Assembly: GCF_947493595.1 (NCBI RefSeq)
Contig: NZ_CANLRL010000002.1
Coordinates: forward strand, 186,001-250,000
Origin: an uncultured Shimia sp.
GTDB lineage: Bacteria > Pseudomonadota > Alphaproteobacteria > Rhodobacterales > Rhodobacteraceae
Length of the DNA: 64,000 bases
Reading direction: 5' to 3'
The notes under the pieces are model-generated. The model worked only from the letters and a program-made list of their open reading frames with translations, ran no database searches and had not been told where the DNA came from. Positions 1 to 8,576 of this stretch are shown piece after piece. The position numbers and the translations under genes were made by a program. Positions within the stretch are counted from its first letter, which is position 1, and each line of letters begins with the position of its first letter.

Positions 1-555
1 GAAACTGTTTGGGTGGATGGTCCTTTGACACGCGCGGTGCGCGAAGGGGCGATCTGTTACCTGGATGAGGTTGTCGAAGCCCGCAAAGACGTGACCGTTG
101 TGTTGCACCCGCTCACAGATGATCGTCGCATCCTGCCGTTAGACAAAACCGGCGAAGAAATCGAAGCGGCCCCGGGCTTCATGCTCGTGGCCAGCTACAA
201 CCCCGGCTATCAGAACATCCTGAAGACTCTGAAGCCGTCCACCCGTCAGCGTTTCCTGTCGATTGATTTTGATTTCCCAGCACAAGACCGGGAAATTGAC
301 ATTGTTGAGCACGAGACCGGCTTGGACACAGATCGTGTGACCGCACTTGTCCGTTTGGCCAACAAGCTGCGCGGCCTGAAGGGTCAGGATCTGGAAGAAG
401 GCGTGTCGACCCGCCTTGTAATCTATTGTGCGACATTGATTGCTGACGGCATGTCCGTTGAGCGCGCCATCCGCACTGCCATGATCGAGCCGCTGACCGA
501 TGACGAAGACGTCAAACGTGGCCTGATGGATCTGGTCACTGCGATATACGGTTAA
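1..555 (+). CDS. norQ: NorQ, MoxR-family AAA+ ATPase for NO reductase activation (5' end outside window)
   Basis: This is the C-terminal part of a MoxR-type AAA+ ATPase; the open frame runs in from the window edge (E-T-V-W-V-D-G-P-L), so the GTG at 13 is not taken as the start. Visible are a Walker-B strand (GAICYLDEV), sensor-1 (LVASYNPGY) and an arginine-finger segment (STRQRF). NorQ proteins act in the cytoplasm with the VWA protein NorD to mature or activate cytochrome c-dependent nitric oxide reductase (NorCB). The next gene is norD, which makes NorQ (rather than CbbQ or NirQ elsewhere) the natural name. norC and norB are presumably just upstream of the window. The Walker A motif is not visible. 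Confidence 0.93.
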   Translation, partial: ETVWVDGPLTRAVREGAICYLDEVVEARKDVTVVLHPLTDDRRILPLDKTGEEIEAAPGFMLVASYNPGYQNILKTLKPSTRQRFLSIDFDFPAQDREIDIVEHETGLDTDRVTALVRLANKLRGLKGQDLEEGVSTRLVIYCATLIADGMSVERAIRTAMIEPLTDDEDVKRGLMDLVTAIYG

Positions 556-584
556 GCGTCCCTCTAGTGCTTAACCGCCCTCGG

Positions 585-624
585 CAGCGACCGGCCACCC
601 AGTACGGTCGGTCGCTGTTTTTCT
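585..624 (+). terminator. Terminator-like hairpin between norQ and norD
   Basis: A 9-bp perfect stem (CAGCGACCG 585-593 with CGGTCGCTG 609-617) is followed directly by TTTTTCTTT. It has the form of an intrinsic terminator but sits inside the nor operon, so it may attenuate norD or trim the mRNA rather than end transcription fully. Confidence 0.7.
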
Positions 625-658
625 TTCCAGGACGTTACCTAATCACCCGAGGTGCCCC

Positions 659-2602
659 ATGTCCGAACATGAATTCGATATTTTTGAACCAGAAGAGACC
701 GTTGGGAAGCTGTGGCATACCTTTGCCAGCCGACTGGACGCCCGCGACACCCATGAGGATGCCGCCGTGGCGCTGGAAGATGTTTCCGGCCGACTTGGTG
801 TCTTTTTTCGCGGGCTTGGCGGCTCGCACGGCGCGGAAATCAAACCCGCCACACTGAAAGTATCCAACCACCGCCTGTCATGGCGCCGGACGTTGGGCAC
901 ATGGCGTGAGCGCGAAGCCCGCCCAAGTTTTGATGGTGAGGCGTTGCGCCTCCCAGAGCACATCGCAGAATTCCCAGCCCGCGAGGCCAATGCGGCGTTG
1001 TATTTCTGGCTGGTGGCGTCGGTTGCCCACGCGCCTGAGCCAGTCAAAGAAGACGACCCGCTGCGGGCAGATCTGCGCGCGCTGCAAGCCTCCATTGCGA
1101 TGACGCAGGAGACCTTGAAAGACTGCCCGGGCCTGCGTGGGTTTTATGAGACCCTTGTTGGCGCGTGTCGGTCACAACGACCAACCACACAGCTCCCCAG
1201 ATATGAAAGAGCCCTCGAAGCGGCAATTGATCATCTTTTGGGTGGCCCGGAGCCGACAAACAGTCTGGCCGCCGAGTTCATCATGTTGATCCGCCAACCC
1301 GAAGCATCCCTGGATGAAATCACGGCACCGCATGGATACCGTCCTTTTCAGTCGATTCCGATGTGGCCAGATTTGCGGCCAATGGCAAATCGCGCAGCCG
1401 TGGACCGTCTGCCTGAAAGCGAAGAACAAGGCGAGGGACAGGGAGACGAGGCTGAAGGCACAAAGGCCGCGCGTCGATCTGAAAGTGACCTTGCTGAACG
1501 GCGTGACAGCCTGATCCTGCACAAGTTTGAAGCCATCTTTAGCTGGGTTGAGAGTCTCAACATGAACCGGCGAGTGGAGGATGACGACGAAGACAACGCC
1601 CGTCGGGCCGCGGATGATCAGGACGAATTGGCGCTTGGGCAGATTTCCAAAAAGACCGCCACGCGGCTGAAGTTTCACCTAGATCTGTCGCCTGAGGATG
1701 CCGAGCGGGAGCAATTGTCCGGCAAACACATGTATCCGGAATGGGACCACCGAAAAGGGGCTTACATCCCCAACCACGCGCGGGTTTTGGCCAGCGTGGC
1801 GGATGAGGTTGAAGCGTTGGAACATGATCCGGCTGCGGAACGGCGTATCCGCGCCGTGAAACGCCAGTTTGAGGCGCTGCGCCCCAAGCGGGTGATCCTG
1901 CCTCGTCAGCTTGATGGGGATGAGCTGGACCTTGAGGCCGCAATTGCCGCCCAAGTAGAGTTGCGCGCGACGGGTCGCTCTAGTGACCGCGTGTATCGCG
2001 CCGCCAAAGTCATGGACCGGGATCTGGCGATTTCTGTGCTGATGGACATCTCGCGCTCCACTGAATCCGCCATTGGCGACCGCTCGGTGATCGAGGTGGA
2101 ACGCGAAGCGCTAACCGCTTTGGCCTGGGGGCTCAATGCCTGTAGTGACGATTTTGCCATCAACTGTTTCTCGTCCCTCAAACGTGACCGGGTCTATGTG
2201 CAGACCTGCAAAGAGTTTGATGAAACCATGAGCGCCAAAGTTGAGGCGCGCATCGGCGGATTGAACCCGGCGTTTTACACACGCCTTGGTGCGGCTGTTC
2301 GGCACGCGGCAGCAGGGCTGGACGATCGGCCCAACTCTCGTCGCCTGCTGCTGGTAATCACCGATGGCAAGCCCAATGATCTAGACCACTACGAAGGGCG
2401 TCACGGCATTGAGGATAGCCGCATGGCGGTGCGCGAGGCCCGTCGTCGAGGACATGCGGTGCATGGGGTTGTGGTCGATCAAAAGGGCCAAGGTTGGGTG
2501 CAGCGGATATTTGGCACCGACGGCTTCTCTGTGGTGCCAGATCCTACTCGATTGACCGCAGCCCTGCCGGAGATCTACCGCCAGATCACAGGCGGCGCAT
2601 GA
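659..2602 (+). CDS. norD: NorD, VWA-domain nitric oxide reductase activation protein
   Basis: A 647-residue soluble protein with a C-terminal von Willebrand A domain (about residues 450-640). The MIDAS motif DISRS is at 463-467, and the downstream TDGKPND segment supplies further metal ligands. The middle of the protein is very acidic (runs of D/E near residues 260-330), as is usual for NorD. It works with NorQ as a MoxR-VWA chaperone pair that activates NorCB, probably during metal cofactor insertion. The start ATG follows GAGGTGCCCC. The stop overlaps the norE start (ATGA, 2599-2602), so translation is probably coupled. Confidence 0.95.
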   Translation: MSEHEFDIFEPEETVGKLWHTFASRLDARDTHEDAAVALEDVSGRLGVFFRGLGGSHGAEIKPATLKVSNHRLSWRRTLGTWREREARPSFDGEALRLPEHIAEFPAREANAALYFWLVASVAHAPEPVKEDDPLRADLRALQASIAMTQETLKDCPGLRGFYETLVGACRSQRPTTQLPRYERALEAAIDHLLGGPEPTNSLAAEFIMLIRQPEASLDEITAPHGYRPFQSIPMWPDLRPMANRAAVDRLPESEEQGEGQGDEAEGTKAARRSESDLAERRDSLILHKFEAIFSWVESLNMNRRVEDDDEDNARRAADDQDELALGQISKKTATRLKFHLDLSPEDAEREQLSGKHMYPEWDHRKGAYIPNHARVLASVADEVEALEHDPAAERRIRAVKRQFEALRPKRVILPRQLDGDELDLEAAIAAQVELRATGRSSDRVYRAAKVMDRDLAISVLMDISRSTESAIGDRSVIEVEREALTALAWGLNACSDDFAINCFSSLKRDRVYVQTCKEFDETMSAKVEARIGGLNPAFYTRLGAAVRHAAAGLDDRPNSRRLLLVITDGKPNDLDHYEGRHGIEDSRMAVREARRRGHAVHGVVVDQKGQGWVQRIFGTDGFSVVPDPTRLTAALPEIYRQITGGA

Positions 2603-3135
2603 GTGATCAGACCTCAGTTTTAGACGAGCTGCCCGGTGACTTGATGATCTGGGTACTGATTGTGTCCGAACTTTTGGTGTTTGGCGCAGGTCTTTTGGCC
2701 TTCCTCGGCATGCGCGCCATGGACCCGGTTGGCTTTGCCGCAGATCAGGCAGAGCTCAACCGCGTAGCTGGAGCCGCCAACACCATTGTGTTGGTCACCA
2801 GCGGATACTGCGCGGCGCGGGCTGTACATTCGGCGCGACACATGCGGCTTTGGCTTACAGGCGCCATTGTTTTTGGCGTGGTGTTTTTGGTCGTAAAGTG
2901 GCTCGAATACGCCGAAAAAGCCCGTTTGGGCATCGGTATTGAGACCAGTGACTTTTTCACGTTTTACTACCTCCTCACAGGATTTCACGCGCTACATGTG
3001 GTGGCGGGATTGGTGATCTTTGGCCTGCTGATGCGCTGGCATACACCGCGCAATCTGGAGGCGGGCACCGCTTTTTGGCACATGGTGGATCTGATCTGGA
3101 TTCTGCTCTTCCCCATTATCTATCTGGTGCACTGA
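2599..3135 (+). CDS. norE: NorE, cytochrome c oxidase subunit III-like membrane protein
   Basis: A 178-residue integral membrane protein beginning MSDQTSVLDELPGD, with about five hydrophobic segments and the FYYLLTGFHALHV and WHMVDLIWILLFPIIYL segments typical of heme-copper oxidase subunit III. It is shorter than true subunit III, as expected for NorE. An open frame extends upstream to 2494 inside norD, but the ATG at 2599 overlaps the norD stop and gives the family N-terminus. NorE is thought to aid NO reductase assembly or activity, although its exact role is not settled. The stop overlaps the norF start by one base. Confidence 0.9.
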   Translation: MSDQTSVLDELPGDLMIWVLIVSELLVFGAGLLAFLGMRAMDPVGFAADQAELNRVAGAANTIVLVTSGYCAARAVHSARHMRLWLTGAIVFGVVFLVVKWLEYAEKARLGIGIETSDFFTFYYLLTGFHALHVVAGLVIFGLLMRWHTPRNLEAGTAFWHMVDLIWILLFPIIYLVH

Positions 3136-3395
3136 TGATCACAATTCTGACCCGTGCCTGGCTGCTTCTGATCGCCCTGTCTTTTGCCACAACCGTGTTT
3201 GCCGGTGTACTGCCAGAGGCCGGACCAGTCTTCGTAACGTCTGTGCTATTTCTGGCCGGGCTTAAATCCCGGATCATCCTGTCCGACTATCTTGGCCTGC
3301 GCGACGCGCCTACATTTAAGCGTGGCTTTACGATGATCCTGATTGGGTTTCTTGGTCTGGCTCTGCTGCTTTATGCGCTCCCATTTGGAATGTGA
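3135..3395 (+). CDS. norF: NorF, small membrane protein of the nor operon
   Basis: An 86-residue, mostly hydrophobic protein with three predicted membrane segments. It resembles the bacterial cytochrome c oxidase subunit IV/NorF group (VFVTSVLFLAGLKSRIILSDYLGLRDAP). The ATG at 3135 overlaps the norE stop (TGATG), so the two are co-translated. Position directly after norQ-norD-norE matches the norCBQDEF order known from Paracoccus. The function in NO reduction is accessory and poorly defined. The name rests on length, hydropathy, the SRxxLxDYLGLR-like segment and context. Confidence 0.85.
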   Translation: MITILTRAWLLLIALSFATTVFAGVLPEAGPVFVTSVLFLAGLKSRIILSDYLGLRDAPTFKRGFTMILIGFLGLALLLYALPFGM

Positions 3396-3401
3396 TCCGG
3401 C

Positions 3402-3415
3402 TTGACCATGGTCAA
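3402..3415. promoter_or_regulatory. Perfect FNR/Dnr-type box
   Basis: TTGACCATGGTCAA is a perfect TTGAC-N4-GTCAA palindrome seven bases after the norF stop. Twenty-two bases downstream is TAAAGT (3438-3443), a plausible -10 element for a class II promoter with the box centred near -41.5. It should drive the small-protein pair starting at 3472. The Dnr-type regulator encoded at 18519-19217 is the obvious candidate ligand. Confidence 0.85.
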
Positions 3416-3471
3416 ACAAAGCCCCCTGCCGAGTCGCTAAAGTGCTCCCAGAACATAACAGGAGTCTTCTT

Positions 3472-3675
3472 ATGAACAGGTTCCCTCTGGCCATTCTGGC
3501 TGGGGTCTTGGCCTCACCCGCCTTCGCCCACCACGATCACACGCCGCTGCGTGAAGCCGTCATTGATGGACATTCCCACGCGGTTGGCGGCGCCACGCTC
3601 TGGCTGGCAGGCGCCGTGGTTGCCATGGTCCTCGCGCTCTACGCCGTGCAACGATCGGTCTTTCGCAAGAAATGA
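3472..3675 (+). CDS. Small His-rich single-pass membrane protein, unknown function
   Basis: A 67-residue protein with a Sec-type signal (cleavage plausible after SPAFA). The predicted mature N-terminus starts HHDH and contains GHSH a few residues on, and is followed by one hydrophobic segment (about residues 40-60) and a short basic tail (FRKK). The histidines would face the periplasm and could bind a metal; that is inference. AGGAG precedes the ATG. The gene starts 57 bases after a perfect FNR/Dnr box and its stop overlaps the next small gene, so it belongs to the denitrification regulon. I do not recognise a characterised homologue. Confidence 0.8.
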   Translation: MNRFPLAILAGVLASPAFAHHDHTPLREAVIDGHSHAVGGATLWLAGAVVAMVLALYAVQRSVFRKK

Positions 3676-3947
3676 GCATCATGGCGCAGCATAGAGACGG
3701 CAGATGGCCCGTATGGGCAGTGTCCTTGGTGATGTACCCGTTTGCTGCGGGGGCCGCTTATGTGAACCTGTTCTTTCTGTTTCTGATGCTGCAGGCCATT
3801 GGTGTTGAGGCGATCTCAACCAAACAAGCGATCTACGGCGGCATTGTTTTGGGCATTCCCTTTGCCTGGTTATCCGGCCGTTGGATTCGCGGGCTGATTG
3901 ATGAAGCCGAAGACGCCGCCGACAAAGACGCAGACACCAGACCCTGA
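3672..3947 (+). CDS. Small two-helix membrane protein, unknown function
   Basis: A 91-residue protein starting in the ATGA overlap with the gene before it. It has two hydrophobic stretches (roughly residues 14-40 and 52-70) and an acidic, Ala/Asp-rich cytoplasmic tail (DEAEDAADKDAD). No catalytic motif is visible. Co-transcription from the FNR/Dnr box and position between norF and hemA suggest a role in denitrification or respiratory membrane assembly. I cannot assign a family. Confidence 0.75.
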   Translation: MSIMAQHRDGRWPVWAVSLVMYPFAAGAAYVNLFFLFLMLQAIGVEAISTKQAIYGGIVLGIPFAWLSGRWIRGLIDEAEDAADKDADTRP

Positions 3948-4013
3948 CGTGGCCACCCTAGGCTGACCCATTCAGCCGCCCCTCCCTCCCCCGGATAGGC
4001 CACGACCCAGCAG

Positions 4014-4051
4014 ACACCAGACCCACCCTCGGGTTTGGTGTTTTGCTTTTC
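4014..4051 (+). terminator. Intrinsic terminator after the small membrane-protein genes
   Basis: ACACCAGACCC (4014-4024) pairs with GGGTTTGGTGT (4031-4041) with one G-T wobble, followed by TTTTGCTTTT. The left arm copies the 3' end of the preceding coding sequence (CAGACACCAGACCC occurs at 3931 and at 4011), so the terminator seems to have arisen by a short duplication or the reverse. Confidence 0.85.
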
Positions 4052-4454
4052 TTGGGCGCCGCACTCCATGACAAATAGCTGCATGTCACAAGCATCATTC
4101 CTTCATATTTTTAAGGCTTTAGGCGAGAAAAACGCCGGGTCTTGACCGTTGTTAAGTTCGCGGCGCATTGACCATGTCACAACAGGCACAGGTTCACCCG
4201 GCAAGGGTATTCGCGTCCCCTTGTCCCTGCCATTGAATTCGGCCTCAGTGAATGTGTTGCCTCTGTTCTTGGGTGAGGCCAGAGGCGGCAAGCATCACGC
4301 CCGGGCGTGTTTCGCCCACAGGCCAACCGCCTTGATGTATGGAGTTTTCATACATGTCGGGGCCGAACGCTGTCTCTTGACCAGGCAGCAGGCGGTTGGT
4401 CTTTTCACCTTCTCAATGCGACACATGTGAGCGCCCAAACAAAATGGGATACGC

Positions 4455-4468
4455 TTGACAAAGGTCAT
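4455..4468. promoter_or_regulatory. FNR/Dnr-type box upstream of hemA
   Basis: TTGACAAAGGTCAT matches TTGAC-N4-GTCAA at nine of ten half-site positions. TTCAAT (4491-4496) lies 22 bases downstream, the spacing of a class II -10. The box centre is about 67 bases before the hemA ATG, nearly the same geometry as at nirS. Confidence 0.75.
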
Positions 4469-4528
4469 GCGAAAGCGCGGTTCGATACGGTTCAATAAGC
4501 CAACCCAGAATCTACCGGAGGATGTCCG

Positions 4529-5752
4529 ATGGACTACCAGGCATATTTCACAACCCGTCTCGATGCTCTGCGGGACGATGGCAACTACCGTGTGTTTGCG
4601 GACCTCGCGCGCAAACGTGGTAATTTCCCGCGCGCCAATCACACCAGTGACGACAGCAGCGGCGAAGTCACCATCTGGTGCTCTAACGACTACCTTGGCA
4701 TGGGGCAGAATCCGGGTGTTTTGGCGGCCATGCACACCGCGCTTGATACCGTGGGCGCTGGTGCCGGCGGGACACGTAATATTTCGGGCACCACGCATGA
4801 GCATGTGCTCCTGGAGGCAGAGCTGGCGGATTTGCATGGGAAAGATGCCGCTCTGCTTTTCACCTCTGGCTATGTCTCTAACTGGGCCGCATTGGGCACT
4901 TTGGCGAGCCAAATTCCGGACTGCATTGTATTTTCCGACGCCCTGAACCACGCCTCGATGATTGAGGGCATTCGCCATTCCAAGGCAGCACGGGTGATCT
5001 GGAAACACAATGACCTGGAAGACCTCGAAGCCAAGCTGGCAGCGGCAGATCCGGACGCGCCCAAGCTGATTGCGTTTGAGAGTGTGTATTCGATGGACGG
5101 CGACATTGCCCCCATCAAAGAGATTTGTGATCTGGCGGATAAATACGGCGCCATGACTTACCTTGATGAAGTGCACGCCGTTGGCCTCTACGGACCACGC
5201 GGCGGGGGCATTGCTGAACGTGAAGGGCTGATGGATCGCCTGACCGTGATCGAAGGCACGTTGGGCAAAGCCTACGGCGTTGTTGGCGGCTATATCGCGG
5301 CCAGTGCAGAGCTTTGTGACTTTGTGCGCAGTTTTGCCAGTGGATTTATCTTCACCACCGCCCTGCCCCCAGCTGTGGCTGCCGGCGCGAGGGCTTCGGT
5401 GCAGCATCTGAAAGCCTCCAATGTAGAGCGCGACAGCCAAAAAGAGCGTGTTGCAAAAGTGCGCGCCGGATTGGACGCCATGGGCATTCCTCACATCCCG
5501 AACCCCTCTCACATCATTCCGGTGATGGTCGGTGACCCAGTGAAATGCAAATTCATCTCCGACACGCTAATGCGGGACTATGGCGTGTACATTCAACCAA
5601 TCAACTACCCAACCGTGCCAAAAGGCACCGAACGACTGCGCATCACACCGTCGCCGGTGCACAGCGACGCAGATATCGACCACTTGCTGCAAGCGCTGGA
5701 GGCACTCTGGAGCCAATGCGAAGTGGCCCGCGTGCCCATGGCGGCTCAATAG
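4529..5752 (+). CDS. hemA: 5-aminolevulinate synthase
   Basis: A 407-residue PLP enzyme of the alpha-oxoamine synthase family that condenses glycine and succinyl-CoA to 5-aminolevulinate, the first step of tetrapyrrole synthesis by the Shemin route of alphaproteobacteria. Visible are SNDYLGM (52-58), [17 protein letters not shown] (76-92), the [15 protein letters not shown]-contact strand (211-222) and the Schiff-base lysine in TLGKAYG (Lys247). The start follows GGAGGATGTCCG. An FNR-type box lies upstream, so it looks oxygen- or NO-regulated, which would raise heme supply for heme d1 and heme c. A second hemA elsewhere in the genome is possible, as in Rhodobacter (hemA/hemT). Confidence 0.96.
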   Translation: MDYQAYFTTRLDALRDDGNYRVFADLARKRGNFPRANHTSDDSSGEVTIWCSNDYLGMGQNPGVLAAMHTALDTVGAGAGGTRNISGTTHEHVLLEAELADLHGKDAALLFTSGYVSNWAALGTLASQIPDCIVFSDALNHASMIEGIRHSKAARVIWKHNDLEDLEAKLAAADPDAPKLIAFESVYSMDGDIAPIKEICDLADKYGAMTYLDEVHAVGLYGPRGGGIAEREGLMDRLTVIEGTLGKAYGVVGGYIAASAELCDFVRSFASGFIFTTALPPAVAAGARASVQHLKASNVERDSQKERVAKVRAGLDAMGIPHIPNPSHIIPVMVGDPVKCKFISDTLMRDYGVYIQPINYPTVPKGTERLRITPSPVHSDADIDHLLQALEALWSQCEVARVPMAAQ

Positions 5753-5771
5753 AGACTAATAAAGGGAAACC

Positions 5772-6278
5772 ATGATGCGCATAGGCTATATCTCCGCGCC
5801 CGGCCGCGGGGAAACCGACCGCTTGATGTCTGAAACCGCAGCCACACTGGAGGCGGAGGGATACCGCCTCAACGGCATTGTGAAAGTGTTGCAGACACAA
5901 CCTGAGGGCAGCCATCATTGCGACATGGATGTACGGGTGCTGTCAGACGGGCGCAGCATTCGCATCACTCAATCGCTGGGCAAAGAGTCTCAAGGCTGTC
6001 GCCTCAACCCCGAAGCTATAGCCGAAGCCGTGGCTGCCGTGGATCAAACCGGCGGTGCAAAGGCAGATGCCTTCTTGCTCAACAAATTTGGCCCTGAAGA
6101 GGCCGAAGGCCGCGGATTTCGCCACGCCATTGCGGATGCTTTGGAAAAGGGCATTCCGGTGCTGGTTGGATTGGGCGCCGGTGACGCCACGCGCGCAGGA
6201 TTTGACGCCTTTGTCGGGGATCTGGCGGAGGCGGTGCCCGCCAATCCTGACGCCATGCTGAGCTTTATACGCGGCTGA
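5772..6278 (+). CDS. DUF2478-type protein (THEP1-like NTPase relative)
   Basis: A 168-residue soluble protein starting MMRIGYIS, 19 bases after hemA, so probably co-transcribed with it. The NKFGPEEAEGRGFR segment (about 104-117) and the overall pattern resemble DUF2478 proteins, which look like nucleoside-triphosphatase (THEP1-type) relatives. The N-terminus lacks a clear GxxGxGK P-loop. Its stop is two bases from the stop of the convergent chelatase gene. Function is unknown; placement suggests cofactor or tetrapyrrole supply during denitrification, which is inference. Confidence 0.7.
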   Translation: MMRIGYISAPGRGETDRLMSETAATLEAEGYRLNGIVKVLQTQPEGSHHCDMDVRVLSDGRSIRITQSLGKESQGCRLNPEAIAEAVAAVDQTGGAKADAFLLNKFGPEEAEGRGFRHAIADALEKGIPVLVGLGAGDATRAGFDAFVGDLAEAVPANPDAMLSFIRG

Positions 6279-6280
6279 TC

Positions 6281-6991
6281 CTACGCCGCGTTTTTGGCAT
6301 CAAGCTTGGCAATTTCTGCTAAAATAGACTCTGATATTACCTCGTGCATCCCTGGCAGATAGCTGATGCTTGGCAGCAAGTCTCCAGTGAATCCGGCAGT
6401 ATCAAGCGCCTTGCGCACGTCTTTGCGCACATGTTCCCCCTCCATGGCAAAGAACGGCAAACACATGGCCGCCTCTGGCGCGGCCTGCGCCACATCCGTG
6501 AGAAGCGGTTCTTGTTCGATGAAGCCAAGCTGCACAGGGTATCCATCCAGCGCATCTTGGAGTTGACGGGTGAACTCCAGCGGCACCTGCGCCGGCGCTA
6601 TGCGCCCACTGGCAGATCCATGTGCCACCACCAAAAGCGGGCCTTTGCCAAACCCACAACAGGTCTTGATTGCTTCGGCGGTGCGTGCAGCCAAACCTTC
6701 CGTCATGCCAAATGGGGACATCATGGTCACAGATGCGTCGCCCAAGCGCTTGGCGAGGTTGGTTTTCACAAACCATCCATCTGTCATGAACAGTGGATAA
6801 ATCGCGCCGTTGGGGCGAAGCTGCGCCAGTTTTTCTTCCAGCGTTCCAGGCGCGGCCAAGGTGGCCGACCCAATCGATATGCCGGATATTCTAGACTCTA
6901 ACTCAGCCAAAAATGTCTCAAGTGAAGCCTCTGCCTCCTCCGGTGCAGAAGGTTGACCATGCGCGACAATAAGGGCGTCAAACTGTGTCAT
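6281..6991 (-). CDS. CbiX/SirB-type sirohydrochlorin chelatase-like protein
   Basis: A 236-residue two-domain protein of the class II chelatase (CbiX/SirB) superfamily. Each half begins with the conserved His strand: IVAHGQP (His11) and VVAHGSA (His124). The second metal-site histidine is kept in the C-terminal half (GEHVRKD, His187), but the matching N-terminal position is Phe74 (GWFVKTN). It lies 22 bases after nirN in the same direction, as the last gene of the nir run. Heme d1 synthesis needs iron insertion into sirohydrochlorin, so a dedicated ferrochelatase role is plausible. A cobaltochelatase role is the alternative. Confidence 0.8.
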   Translation of the reverse strand: MTQFDALIVAHGQPSAPEEAEASLETFLAELESRISGISIGSATLAAPGTLEEKLAQLRPNGAIYPLFMTDGWFVKTNLAKRLGDASVTMMSPFGMTEGLAARTAEAIKTCCGFGKGPLLVVAHGSASGRIAPAQVPLEFTRQLQDALDGYPVQLGFIEQEPLLTDVAQAAPEAAMCLPFFAMEGEHVRKDVRKALDTAGFTGDLLPSISYLPGMHEVISESILAEIAKLDAKNAA

Positions 6992-7013
6992 AGCGGGCTC
7001 CTTTCGAGCTGGC

Positions 7014-8576
7014 TTAGTGGCTGGTGCCTTCTTCGAAGGTGATCTTGTTCCAGACGTTGTATTTGCCGGAAGGCTTGTTCATCGGCAGGCGCTTGATCTC
7101 TTCGAGCGTCTTGGCGTCATAAACAATCACCGCGCCGTCGTTCTCCCAGATCGACACCAGCGCATGGCTGCCGTCTTTGGTGAACTCCACATGGGCCACC
7201 GTGGCATCCGGCTCCGGTCGCAGGGTTTTCACGATCTCCAAGGTCTGCTTGTCGATCACATGCATTTTGTCCTTGTTGGGGCCGAAGAACACATCGACCC
7301 AGACGTAGGGCGAATTCTTATGCGAGCGCATGAAGAAGCCCGGACCTTCGGTCTTGATCTTCTTCACGGTCTGCCAGCTTTCCATGTCGATCACCGACAC
7401 CATGCCATCTTTGAGGTGCGGCGTGGCCATCACCGTGGTGCCGTTCCACTCCCAAGTGATGCCGGAGCCAAGATGCGGCATGCCGGGCAGGTCGAGATCA
7501 GCCTCCTTCTGGCCAATCACCAGATCCATCACCAGACCACCCTCGCCTTTGCGGGACGCGCCCATGACGTATTCGTAGGACTGGTCAAAAAAGAAGTCGT
7601 CCATATAATCCGGCGTGCTGATCTTGCGCACCGGGAAGTCGGTATCTTGCGGCACTGGGCCTTCGATGCGGTAGTCATGCGCCAAACCGCCCGCGAAGAT
7701 ATTCAGGTCCGGATATTTGGAATAAGACACTTCCCAAATTTCCGGCACATCTTTCAGCGCCAGAACAAAGCTTTCCCGTGGTGGGGCCTGATAGACAGCG
7801 GCAATCCGGCTTGGCGTGCCGTCTTTGCCCACAACATCATGCACTTCGGCTACCGAAAGATCTTCGGTGGACAGGATGGTCAATGTGTTGGGCAGGTAGT
7901 TTGCCACAGCGAGCCATTTACCATCTCCGGACATGGCGATATTGCGGCTGTTCAAGCCAGCGCGTACGCGGCCAACCTGTTTCAGTGCGTAGATATCATA
8001 TTTCTGCACCCAGCCGTCACGCGACATGATGAAGACAAACTTGCCATCGGGTGTGAACTTTGGCCCGCCATGCACGGCGAAAGGTGTTTCAAAGCGATCC
8101 AGCACTTCAAAGGTGTCGCCATCGAGCACCGACACATGGTGATCGCCGGTTTCCACCGCCAAGGTTATGTTCATCGGATCAGACGTCCAGACGGGACTAT
8201 CAACCGGCGCATAATCTTCGTCCATCACACGGCTCGCCATGATCTCCGCGTCACCCCAAGGAGGGATCACCTCCAGTGGTGTTTTTAGAAAGGCGGCAAG
8301 CTCTGCTATCGCTGCATCGTCCAACTCTTCGGTGTAACCCGGCATCTGGGTAGCCACACGGCCATCACGGATCACAGCCTCGATTTTGGGGCCGCGCATG
8401 CGCTTGAGGGTTTCCGGTATCAGGGCGGGGCCTTGGGCACCAAGCCGGTTTTCACCGTGACAATCGGCACAGAGGTTTTTGTAATCCTCAATTGGGTCGG
8501 CCTGCGAGACAAAAGGCAGACCCGCAACCACGGTTGCGAGCAGCGCGGTTTTAAAAGAACTGGTGTTTCGGGTCAT
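7014..8576 (-). CDS. nirN: NirN, c-type cytochrome, dihydro-heme d1 dehydrogenase
   Basis: A 520-residue periplasmic protein with a signal peptide, an N-terminal cytochrome c domain (CADCH, Cys36-His40) and an eight-bladed beta-propeller like NirS. NirN oxidises dihydro-heme d1 to heme d1 as the last step of its synthesis and hands it to NirS. The start at 8576 (MTRNTSSF) follows GAGGAAA; a longer frame to 8630 exists but lies inside nirJ and lacks a Shine-Dalgarno. It overlaps the nirJ 3' end by 26 bases. It is told from NirS by position at the end of the heme d1 operon and by the separate NirS at 16550. Confidence 0.93.
   Translation of the reverse strand: MTRNTSSFKTALLATVVAGLPFVSQADPIEDYKNLCADCHGENRLGAQGPALIPETLKRMRGPKIEAVIRDGRVATQMPGYTEELDDAAIAELAAFLKTPLEVIPPWGDAEIMASRVMDEDYAPVDSPVWTSDPMNITLAVETGDHHVSVLDGDTFEVLDRFETPFAVHGGPKFTPDGKFVFIMSRDGWVQKYDIYALKQVGRVRAGLNSRNIAMSGDGKWLAVANYLPNTLTILSTEDLSVAEVHDVVGKDGTPSRIAAVYQAPPRESFVLALKDVPEIWEVSYSKYPDLNIFAGGLAHDYRIEGPVPQDTDFPVRKISTPDYMDDFFFDQSYEYVMGASRKGEGGLVMDLVIGQKEADLDLPGMPHLGSGITWEWNGTTVMATPHLKDGMVSVIDMESWQTVKKIKTEGPGFFMRSHKNSPYVWVDVFFGPNKDKMHVIDKQTLEIVKTLRPEPDATVAHVEFTKDGSHALVSIWENDGAVIVYDAKTLEEIKRLPMNKPSGKYNVWNKITFEEGTSH

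Larger units (their letters stand above)
3948..4528. other. Long intergenic region upstream of hemA
   Basis: About 580 bases without a convincing gene. It holds the terminator at 4014-4051, a perfect 14-bp palindrome CACGCCCGGGCGTG (4296-4309) followed by TTTC, several isolated TTGAC half-sites, and the hemA-proximal FNR-type box. The long open frame on the minus strand (4295-5512) is a shadow of hemA. Nothing else is supportable. Confidence 0.6.

Noticed and set aside
4142..4155. TTGACCGTTGTTAA as a further FNR box
   Set aside because: One key base differs and no gene follows at a usable distance.
4295..5512. 405-codon open frame on the minus strand
   Set aside because: It is fully antisense to hemA, which has all catalytic motifs; the frame reflects codon bias.
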